From the NCBI RefSeq assembly GCF_050871315.1, contig NZ_JBJLRE010000006.1: a DNA stretch of 64,000 nucleotides. One strand, given 5' to 3'. Source of the stretch: Kineococcus gynurae. GTDB lineage: Bacteria; Actinomycetota; Actinomycetes; Actinomycetales; Kineococcaceae. The position numbers and the translations under genes were made by a program. Under the pieces are notes generated by a model. It saw only the letters and a list, made by a program, of their open reading frames with translations. It had not been told where the DNA came from and searched no databases. Shown piece after piece: positions 38,838-47,994 of this stretch (position 1 is its first letter; each line of letters begins with the position of its first letter).

Positions 38838-38995
38838 GAGCAATCCTGCCTCTCCTTGGAGCCCCCCGGTGCGGGCGGGCTCGTCCTCCATCTGCGGGTA
38901 TGACCACCTAGTCCACCGGAGAGACACCGCCTCGCGCAAGACGAGGGCGTGCCGGGCGCGGCGCGACCGCGGGGGCGGGGTGGCAAGCTGGCCCC

Positions 38996-39886
38996 GTGGG
39001 ACGGGTGACGACGCGGACGCGGACCGAGCGGGTGACCTTCGGGGCGCCGGGGTCCGAGGGCGGTCCGGCGGCCTCGTCCCGCGCCGCCCGGGTGGACACC
39101 CTGGCGGTGGAGGAGCCCCTCCAGATCACCGTCGGGGGCGAGCAGCTGACGGTGACGATGCGCACCCCGGGCGACGACTTCGACCTCGTCCTGGGCTTCC
39201 TGCACGCCGAGAACCTGCTCGGGTCGGCCGACGACGTGGTGGCCATGCGGCACTGCACCGACCTCGGCGAGGACGGCCAGCCGACCTTCAACGTGGTCGA
39301 GGTCACCCCGCGGGCGGGGAGCCGGCTCGCGCTGAACCGCGTGGCCCGGCCCTTCACGACCTCCTCCGCCTGCGGGGTCTGCGGGACCACCAGCGTCGAG
39401 GACGTGCTGCAGCGCAACACCTCCGGACACGCGGCGGGTGTGGCGACCGACCCGGTGACCGTTCCCGGGGAGCTGCTCGCCGAGATCCCCGACCGCCTGC
39501 GGGCCGCCCAGGCGGCGTTCGAGCGCACCGGGGGGCTGCACGCGGCCGGGCTGTTCGGCCCCGACGGCGAGCTGCGCTGCCTGCGCGAGGACGTGGGGCG
39601 GCACAACGCGGTCGACAAGGTGGTGGGCTGGGCCCTGCGCGAGGGACTGCTGCCGCTGCGCGGGCACGTGCTCGCGGTGAGCGGTCGCGCCTCCTTCGAG
39701 CTGGTCCAGAAGGCGGTCCTGGCCGGTGTCCCCGTGCTGACCGCCGTCTCGGCGCCGTCGTCCCTCGCGGTGCAGCTCGCCCGCGAGGCGGGGCTGTCCC
39801 TGGTCGGCTTCCTGCGTCCGCCGACGGCGAACGTCTACGCGGGGGGGCACCGACTGAACCTCGCCGGGGATCGCGCCCTAATCTGA
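38996..39886 (+). CDS. fdhD: Formate dehydrogenase accessory sulfurtransferase FdhD
   Basis: Protein of 296 residues that passes sulfur to the molybdenum cofactor of formate dehydrogenase. The Cys pair is SSACGVCGTTS; other signatures are EEPLQITVGG, TPGDDFDLVLGFL, CLREDVGRHNAVDKVVGW and SGRASFELVQKA. GTG 38996 is the start. No formate dehydrogenase lies in the window, so its partner must be elsewhere. It is inserted between the conserved DUF3052 and aceE. Confidence 0.95.
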   Translation: MGRVTTRTRTERVTFGAPGSEGGPAASSRAARVDTLAVEEPLQITVGGEQLTVTMRTPGDDFDLVLGFLHAENLLGSADDVVAMRHCTDLGEDGQPTFNVVEVTPRAGSRLALNRVARPFTTSSACGVCGTTSVEDVLQRNTSGHAAGVATDPVTVPGELLAEIPDRLRAAQAAFERTGGLHAAGLFGPDGELRCLREDVGRHNAVDKVVGWALREGLLPLRGHVLAVSGRASFELVQKAVLAGVPVLTAVSAPSSLAVQLAREAGLSLVGFLRPPTANVYAGGHRLNLAGDRALI

Positions 39887-39935
39887 ACCCACCCGCCACC
39901 GCGGGGATCATCGACTCAGCGGGAGGACCACCACC

Positions 39936-42686
39936 GTGGCCAGACGCGACGACCAGGGCTCCGGCGGCGCCGGCCCCATCCTCAACGGGCTGCCGAGCCA
40001 GCTGCCCGACATCGATCCCGAGGAGACCGCCGAATGGCTGGCCTCGCTCGACGCGGTGGTCGGCGAACGCGGCTCGACCCGGGCGCGCTACCTCATGCTG
40101 AAGCTGCTCCAGCGGGCCCGTGAGCAGCAGGTCGGCGTCCCGTCCCTCACCGCCACCGACTACATCAACACCATCGGCCCCGAGCAGGAACCGTGGTTCC
40201 CCGGTGACGAGGAGGTCGAGCGCCGCTACCGCGCCTGGATCCGCTGGAACGCCGCGGTCATGGTGCACCGGGCGCAGAAGCCGACCATCGGCGTCGGCGG
40301 GCACATCTCCTCCTACGCCTCCTCGGCCACGCTGTACGAGGTCGGCTTCAACCACTTCTTCCGGGGCAAGGACCACGCCGGCGGTGGCGACCAGGTCTTC
40401 ATCCAGGGCCACGCCTCCCCCGGTGTCTACGCGCGCGCCTTCCTCGAGGGTCGGTTGTCGGCCGACGACCTCGACGGGTTCCGCCAGGAGGTCTCCCACG
40501 AGGGCGGCGGGCTGTCGTCCTACCCGCACCCGCGACTCATGCCGGACTTCTGGGAGTTCCCGACCGTCTCGATGGGGCTCGGCCCCGCGAACGCGATCTA
40601 CCAGGCCCAGTTCAACAAGTACCTGCACAACCGCGGGTTCAAGGACACCTCCCAGCAGCACGTCTGGGCGTTCCTGGGCGACGGCGAGATGGACGAGCCG
40701 GAGTCGCGCGGGTTCCTGCAGCTGGCTTCCTACGAGGAGCTCGACAACCTCACCTTCGTCGTCAACTGCAACCTGCAGCGGCTCGACGGCCCGGTGCGTG
40801 GCAACGGCAAGATCATCCAGGAGCTCGAGGCCCAGTTCCGCGGCGCGGGCTGGAACGTCATCAAGGTCCTCTGGGGCCGCGAGTGGGACCGCCTGCTCGC
40901 CGCCGACGGCCAGGGCGCCCTGGTCAACCTGATGAACCGGACCCCGGACGGGGACTTCCAGACGTTCAAGGCCGAGAACGGCGGCTTCGTCAAGGAGAAC
41001 TTCTTCGGCCGCGACGAGCGCACCGCCAAGCTCGTCGCCGACATGTCCGACGACGAGATCTGGAAGCTGCGCCGCGGGGGTCACGACTACCGCAAGGTGT
41101 TCGCCGCCTACCAGGCCGCGATGAACCACACCGGGCAGCCCACGGTGATCCTGGCCAAGACGGTCAAGGGGTACGGCCTCGGCTCGCACTTCGCGGGCCG
41201 CAACGCCACCCACCAGATGAAGAAGATGACCCTGGACGACCTCAAGCTCTTCCGGGACACCTTCAAGATCCCGATCTCCGACGAGCAGCTCGAGGCCGAC
41301 CCGTACAACCCGCCGTACTACCACCCCGGCGAGGACGACGAGACGATCCAGTACCTGCGCAAGCGTCGCGCCGACCTCGGCGGCGCGCTGCCGACCCGCC
41401 GCGTCCAGCACGCCCCGCTGTCCCTGCCGGGCGAGGACGCCTACAAGGTCGTCAAGCGCGGGTCGGGCAAGCAGCAGATCGCCACGACCATGGCCTTCGT
41501 CCGGCTGCTCAAGGACCTCATGCGCGACAAGGACTTCGGCAAGCGGGTCGTGCCGATCATCCCCGACGAGGCGCGCACCTTCGGGATGGACTCCCTCTTC
41601 CCGACGCTGAAGATCTACAACCCGCACGGGCAGAACTACACGTCGGTCGACCGCGAGCTGATGCTGGCCTACAAGGAGGCCGTCGAGGGCCAGATCCTGC
41701 ACGTCGGGATCAACGAGGGCGGGGCGCTGTCGGCGTTCACGGCCGCGGGGTCGTCCTACGCCACCCACGGCGAGGTCATGGTCCCGGTCTACGTCTTCTA
41801 CTCGATGTTCGGGTTCCAGCGGACCGGCGACAACATCTGGGCGGCCGCCGACACCATGGCCCGCGGGTTCATGATCGGGGCCACCGCCGGGCGGACCACC
41901 CTGACCGGGGAGGGCCTGCAGCACGCCGACGGGCACTCCCTGATGCTGGCCGCCACCAACCCCGCGGTCGTGGCCTACGACCCGGCCTTCGGCTACGAGC
42001 TCGGGCACATCATGCGTTCGGGCCTGGAGCGGATGTACGGCGAGGACCCCGAGAACCTCATCTACTACCTCACCGTCTACAACGAGCCGATGGTGCAGCC
42101 GGCCGAGCCCGAGGGCGTCGACGTCGAGGGCATCGTGCGAGGCATGCACAAGATCGCCGACGGTTCCGGTGACGGGCCGCGGGTGCAGCTGCTCGCCTCC
42201 GGCGTCGGGGTCCCGTGGATCCAGGAGGCGGCCGAGCTGCTGCGCGCGGACTGGGGCGTCACCGCCGACCTGTGGTCGGTCACGTCCTGGAACGAGCTGC
42301 GTCGCGACGGGCTGGAGTGCGACAAGCACGCCTTCCTCAACCCCGGCGACGACTCGCGGACCCCGTTCGTCACCCAGAAGCTGAAGGACGCCGGCGGTCC
42401 GGTCGTCGCCGTCAGCGACTGGATGCGTCAGGTGCCCGACCAGATCGCGCAGTGGGTGCCGGGCGAGTTCGCCTCCCTGGGGGCCGACGGGTTCGGCCTG
42501 TCCGACACCCGGGCCGCCGCCCGCCGCTACTTCCACATCGACGGGCCCTCGGTCGTGGTCCGGGCCCTGCAGATGCTCGCCCGCCGCGGTGAGGTCGACT
42601 GGCGCGCCCCCGGCCAGGCCATCGAGAAGTACCAGTTGCACGACGTCCGCGCCGGACGCAGCGGCAACGCGGGCGGGGAGTCCTGA
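39936..42686 (+). CDS. aceE: Pyruvate dehydrogenase E1 component (homodimeric)
   Basis: Protein of 916 residues that decarboxylates pyruvate and acetylates lipoyl-E2 to give acetyl-CoA. The thiamine diphosphate motif is GDGEMDEPESRGF with NCNLQRLDGPVRGN completing it. It has the AceE-type start DYINTIGPEQEPWFPGDEE and the C-terminal part EFASLGADGFGLSDTRAA. GTG 39936 has GGGAGGA upstream. A strong terminator follows. Its position before fasR-fab places acetyl-CoA supply beside fatty-acid synthesis, as in many Actinobacteria. Confidence 0.98.
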   Translation: MARRDDQGSGGAGPILNGLPSQLPDIDPEETAEWLASLDAVVGERGSTRARYLMLKLLQRAREQQVGVPSLTATDYINTIGPEQEPWFPGDEEVERRYRAWIRWNAAVMVHRAQKPTIGVGGHISSYASSATLYEVGFNHFFRGKDHAGGGDQVFIQGHASPGVYARAFLEGRLSADDLDGFRQEVSHEGGGLSSYPHPRLMPDFWEFPTVSMGLGPANAIYQAQFNKYLHNRGFKDTSQQHVWAFLGDGEMDEPESRGFLQLASYEELDNLTFVVNCNLQRLDGPVRGNGKIIQELEAQFRGAGWNVIKVLWGREWDRLLAADGQGALVNLMNRTPDGDFQTFKAENGGFVKENFFGRDERTAKLVADMSDDEIWKLRRGGHDYRKVFAAYQAAMNHTGQPTVILAKTVKGYGLGSHFAGRNATHQMKKMTLDDLKLFRDTFKIPISDEQLEADPYNPPYYHPGEDDETIQYLRKRRADLGGALPTRRVQHAPLSLPGEDAYKVVKRGSGKQQIATTMAFVRLLKDLMRDKDFGKRVVPIIPDEARTFGMDSLFPTLKIYNPHGQNYTSVDRELMLAYKEAVEGQILHVGINEGGALSAFTAAGSSYATHGEVMVPVYVFYSMFGFQRTGDNIWAAADTMARGFMIGATAGRTTLTGEGLQHADGHSLMLAATNPAVVAYDPAFGYELGHIMRSGLERMYGEDPENLIYYLTVYNEPMVQPAEPEGVDVEGIVRGMHKIADGSGDGPRVQLLASGVGVPWIQEAAELLRADWGVTADLWSVTSWNELRRDGLECDKHAFLNPGDDSRTPFVTQKLKDAGGPVVAVSDWMRQVPDQIAQWVPGEFASLGADGFGLSDTRAAARRYFHIDGPSVVVRALQMLARRGEVDWRAPGQAIEKYQLHDVRAGRSGNAGGES

Positions 42687-42701
42687 CGGACCCCGCCGTC
42701 G

Positions 42702-42745
42702 GGCACGAGGGCCCCGCACCCCGCGCGGTGCGGGGCCCTCGTGCC
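42702..42745 (+). terminator. aceE terminator, overlapping the fasR start
   Basis: A perfect 19-bp stem (42702-42720 with 42727-42745) has a six-base loop, 15 bases after the aceE stop. The GTG proposed for fasR (42728) lies in its right arm. Confidence 0.85.
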
Positions 42746-43954
42746 GATCCGTCCCCGGCCTCCCTCGCGCGCCTGGAGGCCTCGGCCGGGATCTTCGCCT
42801 CGGCGATCACCGCCCGCATGGAGGCCGACCTCCCCTGGTACACCGCTCTGCCCCCGGACGAGCGGTCGTGGGTGGGGATGGTCGCCCAGGCGGGTTTCAC
42901 CGACTTCGTCCGCTGGCTCTCCGACCCGGACCCCCAGGCCCTGGCCGGGACCGCCGTCTTCGGCACGGCACCCCGGGAGCTGATGCGCTCGGTCACGCTG
43001 CAGCAGACGGTCGAACTCGTCCGCACGGCGATCGACGTGGTCGAGGACGGCATCGGCGACGTGCTCGACGACCGGGGTCCCGCCGCGGAGCCGCACCCCG
43101 CCCCGGGACCCGCCGAGCACGAGGTCGTGCGGGCCGCGCTGCTGCGCTACTCCCGCGAGGTCGCCTTCGCCGCGGCCGCGGTCTACGCCCGGGCGGCGGA
43201 GTCCCGCGGGGCCTGGGACGCCCGGTTGGAGGCGCTGGTCGTCGACGCCGTGCTGCGCGGGGACGGCGAGGAGACCATCGCCTCGCGCGCCTCGGCGCTC
43301 GGCTGGCGGTTGAACCGCCCGACCGCCGTCGTGGTCGGCGCCTCCCGCGACGAGGCGCCCGCCGGGGTGGTCCCGCGGGTGCGCCGGGCCGTCGGTGGCA
43401 GCGGGGGCGAGGCGCTGGTCGGGGTCCAGGGGCTGCGACTGGTCGTGGTGGTGTCCGGGGTGGAGGATCCGCTGGCCGTGGCCACGACCCTGGCCCGTTC
43501 GGAGTTCGGGGAGGGACCCGTCGTGGTCGGACCCCTCGTGGACTCCCTCCCGGTCGCCGCCCGGTCGGCGCGGGCCGCGCTCGCGGGGATGACCGCCTGC
43601 CGGGCCTGGCCCGAGGCGCCCCGCCCGGTGCTCGCGGACGACCTGCTCCCGGAGCGGGCGCTGTCCGGTGACGCGGTGGCCCGCCGGGCGCTCGTCGACC
43701 GGGCCTACCGGCCGTTGCAGCAGGCGGGGGGCGCCCTGCTGGAGACCCTCACCGCCTACCTCGAGCACGGGGGCTCGCTCGAGGCGTGCGCCCGGTCGCT
43801 CTTCGTCCACGCCAACACCGTGCGGTACCGGCTCCGACGGGTGAGCGAGGTCTGCGGCTGGAACCCGACCGCCCCGCGCGAGCGCTACGTGCTGCAGACG
43901 GCCCTGGCGCTCGGGCGGCTGGCCGCCGGGGACGCCCCCGCCCTGCCGCGGTGA
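42728..43954 (+). CDS. fasR: FasR-type transcription regulator of fatty-acid synthesis (PucR-like HTH)
   Basis: Protein of 408 residues. The N-terminal helical domain (LARLEASAGIFASAITARME, then LPPDERSWVGMVAQAGFTDF) and the C-terminal PucR-type helix-turn-helix match the family. The HTH reads CARSLFVHANTVRYRLRRVS. They match FasR/Rv2242, which activates fas genes in Mycobacterium and fab genes in Streptomyces in response to acyl-CoA. GTG 42728 is the only usual codon that keeps the conserved N-terminal helix; the next option (ATG 42818) would cut it. No ribosome site is visible. It lies between aceE and fabD as in related genomes. Confidence 0.9.
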   Translation: MRGPRADPSPASLARLEASAGIFASAITARMEADLPWYTALPPDERSWVGMVAQAGFTDFVRWLSDPDPQALAGTAVFGTAPRELMRSVTLQQTVELVRTAIDVVEDGIGDVLDDRGPAAEPHPAPGPAEHEVVRAALLRYSREVAFAAAAVYARAAESRGAWDARLEALVVDAVLRGDGEETIASRASALGWRLNRPTAVVVGASRDEAPAGVVPRVRRAVGGSGGEALVGVQGLRLVVVVSGVEDPLAVATTLARSEFGEGPVVVGPLVDSLPVAARSARAALAGMTACRAWPEAPRPVLADDLLPERALSGDAVARRALVDRAYRPLQQAGGALLETLTAYLEHGGSLEACARSLFVHANTVRYRLRRVSEVCGWNPTAPRERYVLQTALALGRLAAGDAPALPR

Positions 43955-44031
43955 CCGACTCGTGACCCAGCGCACACCCGCCGGGACGCTGAGCGGGGAC
44001 GGACACGTCACGGGACGGTTCCGGGGCCCCG

Positions 44032-44052
44032 CTTTGGAGGATCCCTACAAGG
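44032..44052 (+). promoter_or_regulatory. Imperfect palindrome upstream of fabD, candidate FasR operator
   Basis: A 21-bp imperfect palindrome has arms CTTTGgAGG and CCTaCAAGG around a three-base centre; seven of ten pairs match. It lies 66 bases before fabD, in the only sizeable gap of the fasR-fab region. A link with FasR is inferred from position. Confidence 0.45.
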
Positions 44053-44118
44053 CGGCAGCCCGAACGTGGTGAGCGTCGTGACCGTCGTGGGCCGGGTCGG
44101 ACCGTCAGGCTGGGGCGC

Positions 44119-45090
44119 GTGCTCGTTCTCGTCTTCCCCGGCCAGGGTTCGCAGACCCCGGGCTTCCTCGCGCCCTGGCTCGAGCTGCCCGGCGTCGGTG
44201 ACCGCCTCGCGTGGTACTCCGCGGTCGTCGGCGAGGACCTCGCCGCCCACGGCACCGTCTCCGACGCCGACACCATCCGTGACACCGCGGTGGCCCAGCC
44301 GCTCATCGTCGCGGCCGGTCTCCTCGGCCTCGCCGAACTGGTCGACTCCCCCCTCGCGCTGAGCTCCGTCGCCGCGGCCGTGGGCGGGCACTCGGTCGGT
44401 GAGCTGACCGCGGCCGCCGCCGTCGGGACGCTGACCCCCGAGCAGGCCCTGGTGCTGGTGCGGGAACGCGGTCGGGCCATGGCCGCGGCCGCCGCCGCCA
44501 CCCCGACGGGCATGAGCGCCGTGCTCGGCGGCGTGCGCGAGGAGGTGGCCGAGACCCTGGCCCGCCACGGGCTGGTCGCGGCCAACGACAACGGCGGCGG
44601 GCAGGTCGTCGCGGCCGGCACCCTGGAGGCCCTGGCCGCGCTGGCGGCCGAGCCGCCGGCCCGGGCGCGCGTGATCCCGCTGCAGGTGGCCGGCGCCTTC
44701 CACACCGAGCACATGCACCCCGCGGTCGGGCGCCTGGAGCAGCTCGCCGGCGGGGTCGCCACCGCCCCCGCGGTCGTGCCGGTGGCCGCGAACGCCGACG
44801 GCGCGCTGGTCGACGACGGGGCGGAGATCCTGCGCCGGATCGTCGCCCAGGTCAGCCGGCCCGTGCGCTGGGACCTCTGCACCGAGGCCTTCGCCTCCCT
44901 GGGGGTCACCGCGATCATCGAGGTCCCCCCGGCCGGCACGTTGACCAACCTGGCCAAGCGCCAGCTCAAGGGGGTCGAGACCCTGGCCCTGAAGTCTCCC
45001 GACGACCTCGACCGCGCCCGGGCGATGATCGCCGAGCACGGCACCGTCCCCGAGGCCGCCCCCGTCACCACCGTTCCCGAGGGAGTCTGA
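44119..45090 (+). CDS. fabD: Malonyl-CoA:ACP transacylase
   Basis: Protein of 323 residues moving malonyl from CoA to ACP. The start motif is FPGQGSQTPGFL, the nucleophile Ser is in GGHSVGELTAAA, and the His is in GAFHTEHM. GTG 44119 starts the fab operon; the ribosome site is weak. fabH begins two bases after its stop. Confidence 0.97.
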   Translation: MLVLVFPGQGSQTPGFLAPWLELPGVGDRLAWYSAVVGEDLAAHGTVSDADTIRDTAVAQPLIVAAGLLGLAELVDSPLALSSVAAAVGGHSVGELTAAAAVGTLTPEQALVLVRERGRAMAAAAAATPTGMSAVLGGVREEVAETLARHGLVAANDNGGGQVVAAGTLEALAALAAEPPARARVIPLQVAGAFHTEHMHPAVGRLEQLAGGVATAPAVVPVAANADGALVDDGAEILRRIVAQVSRPVRWDLCTEAFASLGVTAIIEVPPAGTLTNLAKRQLKGVETLALKSPDDLDRARAMIAEHGTVPEAAPVTTVPEGV

Positions 45091-45092
45091 CC

Positions 45093-46190
45093 GTGTCCGA
45101 CACCATCCCGTCGATCACGACGACCCCGGTGACCGAGGCCCGCATCCTCGGGATCGGGGCCCACCGCCCCTCGCGTCTTATCGACAACGAGGAGGTGTGC
45201 ACCTGGATCGACTCCTCCGACGAGTGGATCCAGCAGCGCACCGGCATCAAGACCCGGCGCTGGGCCACGCCCGACGTGAGCCTCGTCGACATGTCCGAGG
45301 ACGCCGGGTCCAAGGCGCTGGCCGCGGCCGGCGTGACCGGGTCCGACATCGACGCCGTCATCCTGGCGACCGTCTCCTACCCGATGCAGACCCCGGCCGC
45401 CGCCGCCGTGGTCGCGCACCGCCTGGGGGCGACCCCGGCCGCCGCCTTCGACATCTCGGCGGGCTGCGCGGGCTTCTGCTACGGCGTGTCCATGGCCACC
45501 GACCTGGTCCGCGCCGGGTCGGCCCGCAACGTGCTGGTCATCGGCGCCGACAAGCTGTCCGACTTCACCGACAAGCACGACCGCTCGACCGCGTTCCTCT
45601 TCGCCGACGGCGCCGGGGCGGCCGTGATCGGACGCTCCGAGACCGCGGGCATCGGTCCGACCGTCTGGGGTTCCGACGGGGGCCAGGCCGACGCCATCCG
45701 CTCCAAGGTGTCCTGGCTGGACCTGCGGCCGGAGACGCTGAAGCAGGCCGGGCTGGTCCAGGACGCGGCCCTCGCCGCCGAGGCACCCGAGTCCGACGGC
45801 CCGTCCGAGGCCCCGGCCGAGGACGCGGCCCCCTGGCCCTACCTGCAGCAGCAGGGTCAGTCCGTGTTCCGCTGGGCGGTGTGGCAGATGGCCCCCGTGG
45901 CCCAGCGCGCGCTCGACGCGGCGGGCGTCCGTGCCGAGGACCTGGACACGTTCGTCCCCCACCAGGCCAACGCGCGGATCATCGACGCCATGGTCAAGCA
46001 GCTCAAGCTGCCGGAGTCCGTGCACGTCGCCCGCGACATCGTCGACATGGGCAACACGTCGGCGGCCTCGGTCCCGCTGGCGCTGGAGCGGGCCATCGCC
46101 GAGGGTGAGGCCACCTCCGGCGGACTGGCCCTGCTCATCGGCTACGGCGCCGGGCTCGCCTACGCGGCCCAGGTGGTCCGTCTCCCCTGA
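45093..46190 (+). CDS. fabH: 3-Oxoacyl-ACP synthase III
   Basis: Protein of 365 residues that starts chain building by joining acyl-CoA and malonyl-ACP. Its active site is Cys in DISAGCAGFCYGV, His in FVPHQANARI, and Asn in DMGNTSAASVPLAL. The start ILGIGAHRPSRLIDNEEV is typical. It is about 30 residues longer than usual because of an acidic, Pro/Ala-rich insertion near residues 230-250. It is coupled to fabD. Confidence 0.97.
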   Translation: MSDTIPSITTTPVTEARILGIGAHRPSRLIDNEEVCTWIDSSDEWIQQRTGIKTRRWATPDVSLVDMSEDAGSKALAAAGVTGSDIDAVILATVSYPMQTPAAAAVVAHRLGATPAAAFDISAGCAGFCYGVSMATDLVRAGSARNVLVIGADKLSDFTDKHDRSTAFLFADGAGAAVIGRSETAGIGPTVWGSDGGQADAIRSKVSWLDLRPETLKQAGLVQDAALAAEAPESDGPSEAPAEDAAPWPYLQQQGQSVFRWAVWQMAPVAQRALDAAGVRAEDLDTFVPHQANARIIDAMVKQLKLPESVHVARDIVDMGNTSAASVPLALERAIAEGEATSGGLALLIGYGAGLAYAAQVVRLP

Positions 46191-46279
46191 GGGCCCGGCC
46201 CTCCCCCCCCACTCCCGGGCGCATTCCGTGGCCGGGCCGATGAGGCGGCTTCCCGCCTCCGACGACGAAGGAGCCACAC

Positions 46280-46525
46280 ATGGCCAGTGAGCAGGAGATC
46301 CTCAGCGGTCTCGCCGAGATCGTGAACGAGGAGACGGGCCTGCCCACCGACAGCGTGCAGGCCGACAAGTCCTTCACCGACGACCTGGACATCGACTCGC
46401 TGTCGATGATGACCATCGTGGTGAACGCCGAGGAGAAGTTCTCGGTCCGCATCCCCGACGAGGACGTCAAAAACCTCCGCACCGTCGGTGACGCCGTGGC
46501 CTACATCTCGCAGGCCCAGGCCTGA
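46280..46525 (+). CDS. acpP: Acyl carrier protein
   Basis: Protein of 81 residues. The phosphopantetheine Ser is in DDLDIDSLSMMTIV (about residue 41). It is acidic and helical, of normal length, with AAGGAG nine bases before ATG 46280. It lies between fabH and fabF. A hairpin follows that may cut or stabilise the acpP message. Confidence 0.97.
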   Translation: MASEQEILSGLAEIVNEETGLPTDSVQADKSFTDDLDIDSLSMMTIVVNAEEKFSVRIPDEDVKNLRTVGDAVAYISQAQA

Positions 46526-46550
46526 CCCCGACTCCTCGAGTCACCGTGCT

Positions 46551-46576
46551 CCGGCGGTCCCGACCCGGGACCGCCG
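46551..46576 (+). terminator. Hairpin between acpP and fabF
   Basis: An 11-bp perfect stem (46551-46561 with 46566-46576) has a four-base loop. It lies 25 bases after acpP and 73 bases before fabF. It may be a partial terminator or a 3' stabiliser that lets acpP outnumber fabF. Confidence 0.6.
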
Positions 46577-46649
46577 GGGCACCACCCCACCTGCAGGCCT
46601 CCCGAGGCCGACGCAGCGGGTCACCCCGCTGCAGAAGGAGCTGACCACC

Positions 46650-47900
46650 ATGACCTCGACCGCTCGCCGCGTCGTCGTCACCGGGATGGGCGCGACGACC
46701 CCGCTCGGTGGCGACGTCGCCTCCACCTGGGACGCCGCCCTGGCCGGACGCTCCGGCGCCCGGCCGATCGTCGCGCCCTGGACCACGGAGCACGAACTCC
46801 CCATCACCTTCGCCGCGCAGGCGGCGGTGCCCAGTGCCGACGTGCTGACCCGACCCGAGACCAAGCGGCTGGACCCCTCGGCCCAGTTCTCGGTGATCGC
46901 GGCGCGCGAGGCGTGGGCCGACGCGGGCCGCCCCGAGGTCGACCCGGTGCGGCTCGGATCGGTGCTGGCGACCGGCATCGGGGGCATCTGGACCCTGCTC
47001 AACGCCTGGGACACGCTGAAGGAGAAGGGCCCGCGACGGGTCCTCCCGCTCACCGTCCCCATGCTCATGGCCAACAGCTCGACGGCGGCGGTCAGCCTGG
47101 AGTTCAAGGCGGGCGCGGGGGCCCACACCCCGGTCAGCGCGTGCGCGTCGGGCGCGGAGGCGCTGGCCTACGGGGCCGAGATGATCCGCTCGGGTCGCGC
47201 CGACGTGGTCATCGCCGGCGGCACCGAGGCGGCCATCCACCCGCTGCCCATCGCAGCCTTCGCCGCGATGCACGCCATGTCGACCCGCAACGACGACCCG
47301 GCGCACGCCTCGCGGCCCTTCGACACCCAGCGCGACGGTTTCGTGCTCGGCGAGGGCGCCGGGGTCGTGGTGCTGGAGTCCGAGGAGCACGCCCGGGCCC
47401 GGGGAGCGCGCATCCACGCCGAGCTGCTCGGGGTGGGCCTGTCCGCCGACGCCCACCACATCGCCGCGCCGGAACCGGCCGGGATGGGCGTGAGCCGCGC
47501 GGTCGGCGACGCCCTGGGCGACGCCGGCATCACCGCCTCGGACATCCATCACATCAACGCCCACGCCACCTCGACCCCGGTCGGGGACGTGGCCGAGGTC
47601 AAGGGCCTCAACCTGGCCCTGGGCGGGGCCATCGACCAGATCGCGGTCTCGGCGACCAAGTCCATGACCGGGCACCTGCTGGGGGCCGCGGGCGCGGTCG
47701 AGTCGATCCTGACGATCCTGGCCCTGCGCGACCGCCTCGCCCCGCCCACGATCAACGTCGAGGACCTCGACCCCGAGGTCAACCTCGACGTGGTCCGCAA
47801 GGAGTCCCGGTCGTTGCCCGGCGAGGGCCGGCTCATCGGGCTGAACAACGCCTTCGGCTTCGGCGGGCACAACGTCAGCCTGGTCTTCGGCACGGTCTGA
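46650..47900 (+). CDS. fabF: 3-Oxoacyl-ACP synthase II
   Basis: Protein of 416 residues for chain elongation. The catalytic Cys is in PVSACASGAEALAYGAEMI; histidines are in NAHATSTPVGD and KSMTGHLLGAAGAVE, and GFGGHNVSLVF ends it. ATG 46650 has AAGGAG upstream. It is the last gene of the fab operon (fabB/kasA position) and ends in a 17-bp terminator. Confidence 0.97.
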   Translation: MTSTARRVVVTGMGATTPLGGDVASTWDAALAGRSGARPIVAPWTTEHELPITFAAQAAVPSADVLTRPETKRLDPSAQFSVIAAREAWADAGRPEVDPVRLGSVLATGIGGIWTLLNAWDTLKEKGPRRVLPLTVPMLMANSSTAAVSLEFKAGAGAHTPVSACASGAEALAYGAEMIRSGRADVVIAGGTEAAIHPLPIAAFAAMHAMSTRNDDPAHASRPFDTQRDGFVLGEGAGVVVLESEEHARARGARIHAELLGVGLSADAHHIAAPEPAGMGVSRAVGDALGDAGITASDIHHINAHATSTPVGDVAEVKGLNLALGGAIDQIAVSATKSMTGHLLGAAGAVESILTILALRDRLAPPTINVEDLDPEVNLDVVRKESRSLPGEGRLIGLNNAFGFGGHNVSLVFGTV

Positions 47901-47918
47901 CCGCCCGCCCACGACGCC

Positions 47919-47956
47919 ACGACGGCCCGGCTCCCCCGAGGGAGCCGGGCCGTCGT
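47919..47956. terminator. Terminator between fabF and DUF3145 gene
   Basis: A 17-bp perfect stem (47919-47935 with 47940-47956) with a four-base loop lies between convergent genes and can serve both. Confidence 0.85.
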
Positions 47957-47994
47957 GCGTCCGGGGTGTGCCGGGGCGCTCCGGGCGAGCCGGT

